DNA of 28,591 nt from an uncultured Prevotellaceae bacterium (GTDB taxonomy: Bacteria > Bacteroidota > Bacteroidia > Bacteroidales > Bacteroidaceae): contig CABSGW010000003.1 of assembly GCA_902477365.1 (NCBI GenBank), forward strand, positions 1 through 28,591, written 5' to 3'. Every line of letters begins with the position of its first letter. Position 1 is the first letter of the stretch. The position numbers and the translations under genes were made by a program. The notes beneath the pieces are model-generated. The model did no database searches. It was given only the letters and a program-made list of their open reading frames with translations, and was not told the origin of the DNA. Below are positions 23,799 to 28,591 of this stretch, piece after piece.

Positions 23799-24839
23799 AT
23801 GACAGAAGATACGTTTGATATTCGGGCCGAGCAGACAGGTGCGCCAACCGAACGCGAATATGAGAACGCGTTGAGGCCGCTCCGGTTTGACGACTTTAGC
23901 GGCCAGTACAAGGTTGTGGACAACCTGCGTGTATTTGTGGAGGCGGCCACCTTCCGCGGCGAACCGCTTGACCATACGTTGTTGCACGGTCCTCCGGGAT
24001 TGGGCAAAACCACGCTGAGCAACATCATAGCCAACGAGTTGGGGGTGGGGTTTAAGTTGACGTCGGGGCCGGTGCTCGACAAACCGGGCGATTTGGCCGG
24101 ATTGCTGACTTCGCTCGAACCGAATGATGTGCTTTTTATCGACGAGATTCACCGGCTCTCTCCCGTGGTCGAGGAATATTTGTATTCGGCCATGGAGGAT
24201 TATCGCATCGACATCATGATAGACCGCGGACCGTCGGCGCGTAGCATACAGATTGACCTGAATCCTTTTACACTGGTAGGGGCTACGACGCGTAGCGGAC
24301 TGCTCACGGCACCGCTCAGGGCGCGTTTCGGTATCAATCTGCACCTGGAGTATTATGATACACTTGTGTTGCAGACCATTGTGGAGCGTTCGGCCGGTAT
24401 TCTGAATGTGCCGATAGACAAGAGAGCGGCCGCAGAGATTGCGGGACGCAGCCGGGGAACGCCGCGTATAGCCAATGCGCTGTTGCGGCGCGTGCGTGAT
24501 TTTGCACAGGTTAAGGGTACCGGACGTATCGATATGGACATTGCACGCTATGCGTTGGAGGCACTCAATATTGACCGTTACGGACTGGACGAGATAGACA
24601 ATAAAATACTGACAACCATTATTGATAAGTTCAAGGGCGGTCCGGTGGGTATCACCACCATTGCTACGGCGATAGGGGAAGACGGCGGTACGGTGGAGGA
24701 GGTGTACGAGCCTTTCCTCATTAAGGAAGGATTTATCAAGCGTACGCCGCGCGGCAGGGAGGTGACGGAGCTTGCCTACAAGCATTTGGGCCGGAGTGTG
24801 TATGGCGGTGACATGATGCAGCGTGGGTTGTTTGAATGA
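23799..24839 (+). CDS. ruvB: Holliday junction branch migration helicase RuvB
   Basis: A 346-residue AAA+ motor that, with RuvA, drives branch migration during recombination. Walker A is GPPGLGKT (64-71), Walker B is LFIDE (112-116), sensor 1 is GATTR (161-165) and the arginine finger is R174 in APLRARFG. The C-terminal winged helix (about 260-335) contains GGPVGITTIATAIGEDGGTVEEVYEPFLI, the usual DNA-binding part. The length is typical. ybeY follows 28 bp downstream and is probably co-transcribed. The neighbours are not RuvA or RuvC, which lie elsewhere in this group. Confidence 0.97.
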   Translation: MTEDTFDIRAEQTGAPTEREYENALRPLRFDDFSGQYKVVDNLRVFVEAATFRGEPLDHTLLHGPPGLGKTTLSNIIANELGVGFKLTSGPVLDKPGDLAGLLTSLEPNDVLFIDEIHRLSPVVEEYLYSAMEDYRIDIMIDRGPSARSIQIDLNPFTLVGATTRSGLLTAPLRARFGINLHLEYYDTLVLQTIVERSAGILNVPIDKRAAAEIAGRSRGTPRIANALLRRVRDFAQVKGTGRIDMDIARYALEALNIDRYGLDEIDNKILTTIIDKFKGGPVGITTIATAIGEDGGTVEEVYEPFLIKEGFIKRTPRGREVTELAYKHLGRSVYGGDMMQRGLFE

Positions 24840-24867
24840 AAAGGAACGGGTAATAAAGAAGTGCACA

Positions 24868-25317
24868 ATGATAAGTTACAACAGCGATGGTGTGAAAACA
24901 CCGGTTTTTCCTAAGCGGGAGGCGTCAAAGTGGATTGCGGCGGTAGCCGGAAGTTACAAGAAAAAGGTGGGCGAGGTGGCTTACATCTTTTGTGATGACG
25001 AGAAAATACTGGAGGTGAACCGCCAATATTTGCAGCATGATTATTATACAGACATCATTACGTTCGATTATACCGAGGAAAAGGTAATAAACGGCGATTT
25101 GTTCATCAGTCTGGACACTGTACGGAGCAATGCTGTGGAGCAGGGTACGGGCTATGGTGAAGAATTGTTCCGGGTGATCATTCATGGCATACTGCACTTG
25201 TGTGGCATCAACGACAAAGGGCCGGGCGAGCGTGAAGTGATGGAAGCTGCCGAAAACAAGGCGCTTGCGTTGTTACGTGAATCGTATCCGGGACTGAAAG
25301 CTGTGCTGGAGGAATAA
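24868..25317 (+). CDS. ybeY: Endoribonuclease YbeY (rRNA maturation factor)
   Basis: A 149-residue metal-dependent RNase acting in 16S rRNA 3'-end maturation and ribosome quality control. The motif IIHGILHLCGIND (104-116) matches the HGxLHLxGxxH core, with His106 and His110 present, but the third zinc ligand position holds Asp116 rather than His; I believe this is usual in Bacteroidota. The block DIITFDYTE (62-70) is the preceding conserved segment. The start is the ATG at 24868 (MISYNSDG); codons farther upstream overlap ruvB and are less natural. It sits 28 bp after ruvB, and a strong hairpin follows. Confidence 0.95.
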   Translation: MISYNSDGVKTPVFPKREASKWIAAVAGSYKKKVGEVAYIFCDDEKILEVNRQYLQHDYYTDIITFDYTEEKVINGDLFISLDTVRSNAVEQGTGYGEELFRVIIHGILHLCGINDKGPGEREVMEAAENKALALLRESYPGLKAVLEE

Positions 25318-25349
25318 GCGCGAAAGGCGTATTGCTTTATCGGTTTGTT

Positions 25350-25410
25350 CAGAAACATTTTCGGCCGGAACTCTTTTAACAGATAAGAGTTCCGGCCGAA
25401 AATGTTTCTG
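25350..25410. terminator. 26-bp perfect hairpin between convergent ybeY and the S41 protease gene
   Basis: The arms 25350-25375 and 25385-25410 are perfectly complementary over 26 bp (beginning CAGAAACATTTTCGGCC), with a 9-nt loop TTAACAGAT. It is placed where two genes converge, so a bidirectional terminator is the best reading, but no long T run follows on either strand. Confidence 0.65.
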
Positions 25411-25437
25411 ACGGGATTGTGATAGTGAATACCCGTC

Positions 25438-26997
25438 TTATCGGATCAGTTCAACGGCTTTCTGAATGATAGGGTCGCGTTGATTGATGATTTCGAAATA
25501 TTCAGACTGATCCCATAGGTCGCGTGCTACGAGCGCTTTGAGCAATAGTTTCACCTGCGTGATGGTTTTGTCGCGTTCGGCATCGTTTTTGGGCTTTATG
25601 CCTTCCTTTTCTGCTGCTTTCAACAGTTCTTCAATGGTTTTGTCGGGTATCTCGAACGTTTCCTTGAAGTTGGCAAACGACTTGTAGCGGCGTTGCAATG
25701 CCTTTCGGTAGTGGTCAATGTAAGTGAGGTTGGCATTGATAAGCAGGTTTCGTGTGGAAAGGTCGCGATAGAATTGGGTATATCGTGTGGTGTCGAGCGC
25801 AACGAAATGATCGGGTACGATACCGCCTCCGCCATATACAATTCTGTTTTCTTTGAGGGTGCGGTATTGTAACGTGTCGGACAGATGTATGCTGTCTGCG
25901 CTGGTCATTTCACCACTTTGCAGCCTGTCTAGTAAATCGCGGTCGTAATCGGCTTTCTTTCCTTTCACATAAGGCTTTTGTATGTTGCGGCCTACGGGAG
26001 TGTAATAGTGTGAGACCGTAAGGCGGATCATGGAGCCGTCCGGCAAGTCGATAGGTATTTGTACAAGTCCTTTGCCGAATGACCGGCGTCCCACAACGAT
26101 GGCACGGTCATGATCTTGCAATGCACCGGCAACGATTTCGGCTGCCGATGCGGTGAATTCGTTGGTGAGTACCGCTATTTTTCCGTTACGCAACAGTCCC
26201 TTTCCGGTAGCCTTGTATTCGCGGTTGGGTACGGCGCGTCCTTTGGTATAGACTACAAGGTCTCCTTGCTCCAGAAACTCGTTAGACACTTCAATGGCGC
26301 TTCCCATATAACCTCCTCCGTTGCTTTGTAGGTCGAGAACCAGGTTTTTCATCCCTTTGGATTGCAGGGATTTGAGTGCGTTATGCACTTCCTCACCGGT
26401 GGTCATGCCGAAACTGCCTACACGGATGTAACCAACCGTGGGGCTCAGCATGTAGGAGGCATCTACCGTATGGAGGGGTATTTTGTCGCGTGTCACGGTG
26501 AAGGTCAGAGGCGATTGGACACCCCGGCGTACCACGAGCAGTTTCACTTTAGAACCTTTGGGTCCGCGTAACCGGCGCATAATGTCTTCCCGCGAGCGGT
26601 TGACACCGGCTATGAGGGTATCGTCTACGCTGATGATGCGGTCACCGGCTGCAATGCCCACCTTGTCGGAAGGGCCTTTTACTACGGGTTGGATAACCAG
26701 CAACGTGTCATGAAGCATGTTGAAGGAAATACCGATTCCTTCGAAATTTCCGGCCAGCGGTTCGTTGAGTTTCTGTGTTTCCTTGGCATCGGTGTACGAC
26801 GAGTGTGGGTCCAGCTGTTGCAGCATGCCGCGGATGGCGTCTTCTATGAGTTTTTTCTCGTTGAGCGAATCTACATAAAGGGCATTGATGGCTTGCTCGG
26901 CCCGCAATAGTTTGAACAAAGGTTCGTTAGGGCCTAAAGCTTTTTGGGCTTGTGCGGTGAGGGCTACCAGGCTCAGTAGCCAGATGAAGTGTTTCAT
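25438..26997 (-). CDS. S41-family C-terminal processing peptidase (CtpA-like)
   Basis: A 519-residue exported serine protease. The signal peptide is about 1-18. The helical N-terminal region contains GMLQQLDPHSSYTD (58-70). The PDZ domain (about 85-165) includes EGIGISF and AAGDRIISVDDT. The catalytic domain has SNGGGYMGSA and the Ser-Lys dyad: Ser284 in NEFTASAAEIVAGALQD and Lys309 in GRRSFGKGLVQ. A C-terminal helical tail follows (about 400-519). Such proteases trim or degrade periplasmic proteins. Its start codon overlaps the coaD stop by 4 bp, indicating translational coupling in the parE-coaD-S41 operon that is common in Bacteroidales. Confidence 0.95.
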   Translation of the reverse strand: MKHFIWLLSLVALTAQAQKALGPNEPLFKLLRAEQAINALYVDSLNEKKLIEDAIRGMLQQLDPHSSYTDAKETQKLNEPLAGNFEGIGISFNMLHDTLLVIQPVVKGPSDKVGIAAGDRIISVDDTLIAGVNRSREDIMRRLRGPKGSKVKLLVVRRGVQSPLTFTVTRDKIPLHTVDASYMLSPTVGYIRVGSFGMTTGEEVHNALKSLQSKGMKNLVLDLQSNGGGYMGSAIEVSNEFLEQGDLVVYTKGRAVPNREYKATGKGLLRNGKIAVLTNEFTASAAEIVAGALQDHDRAIVVGRRSFGKGLVQIPIDLPDGSMIRLTVSHYYTPVGRNIQKPYVKGKKADYDRDLLDRLQSGEMTSADSIHLSDTLQYRTLKENRIVYGGGGIVPDHFVALDTTRYTQFYRDLSTRNLLINANLTYIDHYRKALQRRYKSFANFKETFEIPDKTIEELLKAAEKEGIKPKNDAERDKTITQVKLLLKALVARDLWDQSEYFEIINQRDPIIQKAVELIR

Positions 26998-27449
26998 AAG
27001 TTTTCTTTTTGAGGGAGAAAGTCCGATACATCCTTGCCAAAGGCTATCAGTTCGCGTACTACGCTGGAGCTGATGGAGGTGTAATGCGGTTCGGTGAAGA
27101 GCAATACGGTTTCGATACCCGACAAACGTTGGTTCATGTTGGCAATGTCACGCTCATATTCAAAGTCTTTTACCGACCGTAGTCCGCGCAGAATATAGTT
27201 GGCTTGCATGCGGCGGGCGAAGTCTATGGTAAGATCTTCATATTCTTCGACCCGGATACGCGGTTCGTCCGCATACAGGTCACGGATGGTTTCAACGCGT
27301 TCTGCCGGACTGAAGAATGTTTTTTTCCGTTTGTTGGTTCCCACACCGATAATCACTTCGTCAAACATGGGCAATCCGCGACGCACAATACTTGCATGCC
27401 CTACGGTGAAGGGATCGAAGCTTCCGGGAAAGATGGCTATTCGTTTCAT
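26994..27449 (-). CDS. coaD: Phosphopantetheine adenylyltransferase
   Basis: A 151-residue enzyme of coenzyme A synthesis that joins 4'-phosphopantetheine and ATP to form dephospho-CoA. The nucleotidyltransferase motif PGSFDPFTVGH (8-18) holds the ATP-binding His18. ILRGLRSVKDFEYE (86-99) with Arg91 contacts the substrate, and SISSSVVREL (125-134) is the ISSS-x-VRE signature. The length is slightly short but normal. The start overlaps the end of parE by 4 bp and the stop overlaps the start of the protease gene, so all three are translated from one message. Confidence 0.97.
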   Translation of the reverse strand: MKRIAIFPGSFDPFTVGHASIVRRGLPMFDEVIIGVGTNKRKKTFFSPAERVETIRDLYADEPRIRVEEYEDLTIDFARRMQANYILRGLRSVKDFEYERDIANMNQRLSGIETVLLFTEPHYTSISSSVVRELIAFGKDVSDFLPQKENL

Positions 27450-28591
27450 AGTGTTTGTTCTGGGACCTCCTCTTCGTTGGGCAGGTCCTCTTCTATTACC
27501 AGGTTGTCTATAATGAAATTTTGTCGTTCCATCGTGTTTTTACCCATGTAATAGGCTAAAAGTTCCTTTACTTGATCGCTTTTGTGCAGCGTTACTTGTT
27601 CGAGCCGCATCTCTGGCCCGATGAAGTGTTTGAACTCATCAGGAGAGATTTCTCCTAATCCTTTGAAGCGGGTTATTTCAGGGTCTGGGCCAAGTCGTTC
27701 AATGGCTGCAACACGTTCTTCCTCAGAGTAGCAATAAACGGTTTCGAATTCGGAACGATCGTTGTTCTTTGCTTTTTTCAAGATGGCAGCCCCGGCACTG
27801 TTTTCGTCTATTTTAGGAGTTCTGGATGCCCGCTTTTTGGTCTTGTTCCGTACACGGAACAGCGGTGTTTGCAGAATGTAAACATGTCCTTTCTTGATGA
27901 GGTCGGGGAAGAATTGCAGGAAAAAGGTAATCATGAGCAACCGGATGTGCATACCGTCGACATCGGCATCGGTGGCGACAATCACTTTGTTGTAACGCAG
28001 TCCTTCCAGTCCGTCTTCAATGTTCAGGGCTGCCTGCAAAAGGTTGAATTCCTCGTTTTCATAAACAACCTTTTTGGTGAGTCCGAAACAGTTCAGGGGC
28101 TTGCCTCGCAGACTGAAGACGGCTTGCGTATTGACATCCCGGCTCTTGGTGATGCTACCGCTGGCGGAGTCTCCCTCGGTGATGAAGATGCTGCTTTCTT
28201 CCAGTTTTTCGCCTTTTGTGTCGTTCAGGTGAATGCGGCAGTCGCGTAGCTTACGGTTGTGCAAGTTGGCTTTTTTAGCGCGTTCGCGTGCCAGCTTGGT
28301 TACGCCTGCAATGGCTTTCCGCTCCTTTTCACTTTCTTGTATCTTCTGGAGCAGTACTTCTGCCGTATCGGTGTTCTTATGAAGGTAATTGTCTACATTT
28401 TCTTTGACAAAATCACCCACAAACTTGTTGACACTTATTCCTGAGAAAGGATAGGGATTTCCTTCGGTATCTTTTTCGGGAGCCATGGTGAGCGAGCCGA
28501 GTTTTATCTTTGTCTGGCTCTCGAAAGTAGGCTCTATCACGTTGATGGCAATGGCAGCCACCAAGCCGTTGCGTATGTCTTGTACGTCCTG
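27446..28591 (-). CDS. parE: DNA topoisomerase IV subunit B, C-terminal part (cut by window edge)
   Basis: 381 residues are visible; the N-terminal ATPase half lies beyond the window. The frame is open to the last base, beginning QDVQDIRNGLVAAIAINV, with no start in view. The TOPRIM domain has the catalytic EGDSASG (139-145 of the visible part) and the metal-binding DADVDG (208-213), then HIRLLMITFFLQFFPDLI and the PEMRLEQVTL-type C-terminus. Type IIA B-subunits relax or decatenate DNA with an A subunit. The neighbouring coaD and S41 genes, and the short acidic C-terminal tail (NEEEVPEQTL), fit ParE of Bacteroidales rather than GyrB, but GyrB cannot be formally excluded from a fragment. Confidence 0.88.
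   Translation of the reverse strand, partial: QDVQDIRNGLVAAIAINVIEPTFESQTKIKLGSLTMAPEKDTEGNPYPFSGISVNKFVGDFVKENVDNYLHKNTDTAEVLLQKIQESEKERKAIAGVTKLARERAKKANLHNRKLRDCRIHLNDTKGEKLEESSIFITEGDSASGSITKSRDVNTQAVFSLRGKPLNCFGLTKKVVYENEEFNLLQAALNIEDGLEGLRYNKVIVATDADVDGMHIRLLMITFFLQFFPDLIKKGHVYILQTPLFRVRNKTKKRASRTPKIDENSAGAAILKKAKNNDRSEFETVYCYSEEERVAAIERLGPDPEITRFKGLGEISPDEFKHFIGPEMRLEQVTLHKSDQVKELLAYYMGKNTMERQNFIIDNLVIEEDLPNEEEVPEQTL

Noticed and set aside
23409..24866. 485-codon open frame on the minus strand opposite ruvB and spanning the divergent promoter
   Set aside because: It is antisense to RuvB, which has all Walker and sensor motifs, and it crosses two promoters. Its product is rich in Arg/His as expected of a shadow.
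1..28591. CRISPR arrays, insertion sequences, prophage, tRNA or rRNA
   Set aside because: No regularly spaced repeats, transposase or integrase frames, tRNA-like cloverleaf or rRNA sequence was seen on either strand.

Overview
The window is a stretch of ordinary chromosome from a member of the order Bacteroidales (phylum Bacteroidota). Three things support this. First, the gene order Skp/OmpH - Skp/OmpH - BamA - UppS - PorG-like (DUF6089) and parE - coaD - S41 protease is characteristic of the group. Second, promoters carry the phylum's -7 box TAnnTTTG. Third, lineage families are present (DUF6242 lipoprotein, DUF3109, THUMP-like methyltransferase, SIMPL, WYL regulator). G+C looks moderate to fairly high for the order. 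The genus cannot be fixed by eye. No phage, insertion sequence, CRISPR, tRNA or rRNA was found.

Layout. 84-3012: membrane-anchored metallophosphoesterase and a flavodoxin-fold protein with an Fe-S-type cysteine motif (both minus), divergent from an AraC-family regulator. 3113-9683: envelope biogenesis operon on the minus strand, transcribed as DUF6242 lipoprotein, PorG-like barrel, uppS, bamA and two Skp-like chaperones, ending in a clear terminator. 9971-12001: GH20 hexosaminidase. 12138-14892 (plus): TarI/IspD-like cytidylyltransferase, extended-SDR epimerase and a secreted esterase. 14985-17954 (minus): DUF3109, ung, gpmI. 18092-19348: a small putative membrane protein and a WYL regulator. 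19629-23650 (minus): SIMPL protein, tRNA-dihydrouridine synthase, THUMP-like methyltransferase, D-Ala-D-Ala dipeptidase. 23799-25317 (plus): ruvB and ybeY. 25438-28591 (minus): parE (cut by the window edge), coaD and the S41 protease, with overlapping ends.

How the genes work together. The 3.1-9.7 kb operon joins undecaprenyl-phosphate supply (UppS) with outer-membrane protein folding (BamA plus Skp-like chaperones) and outer-membrane proteins. The cytidylyltransferase/epimerase pair could make a CDP-activated alditol or sugar for surface polymers. Ung, RuvB, Dus and YbeY are housekeeping DNA/RNA maintenance.

The most notable irregularities are three genes (bamA, the epimerase and the esterase) whose frames are each broken by a net loss of one base; two of the three breaks lie in short G runs, so sequence error is a serious possibility. 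Others are a 19-bp perfect inverted repeat inside a small gene, which makes both strands encode nearly the same peptide, and a 22-bp imperfect tandem repeat with a 10-bp inverted repeat before the esterase. I did not find convincing evidence of a wholly new system.
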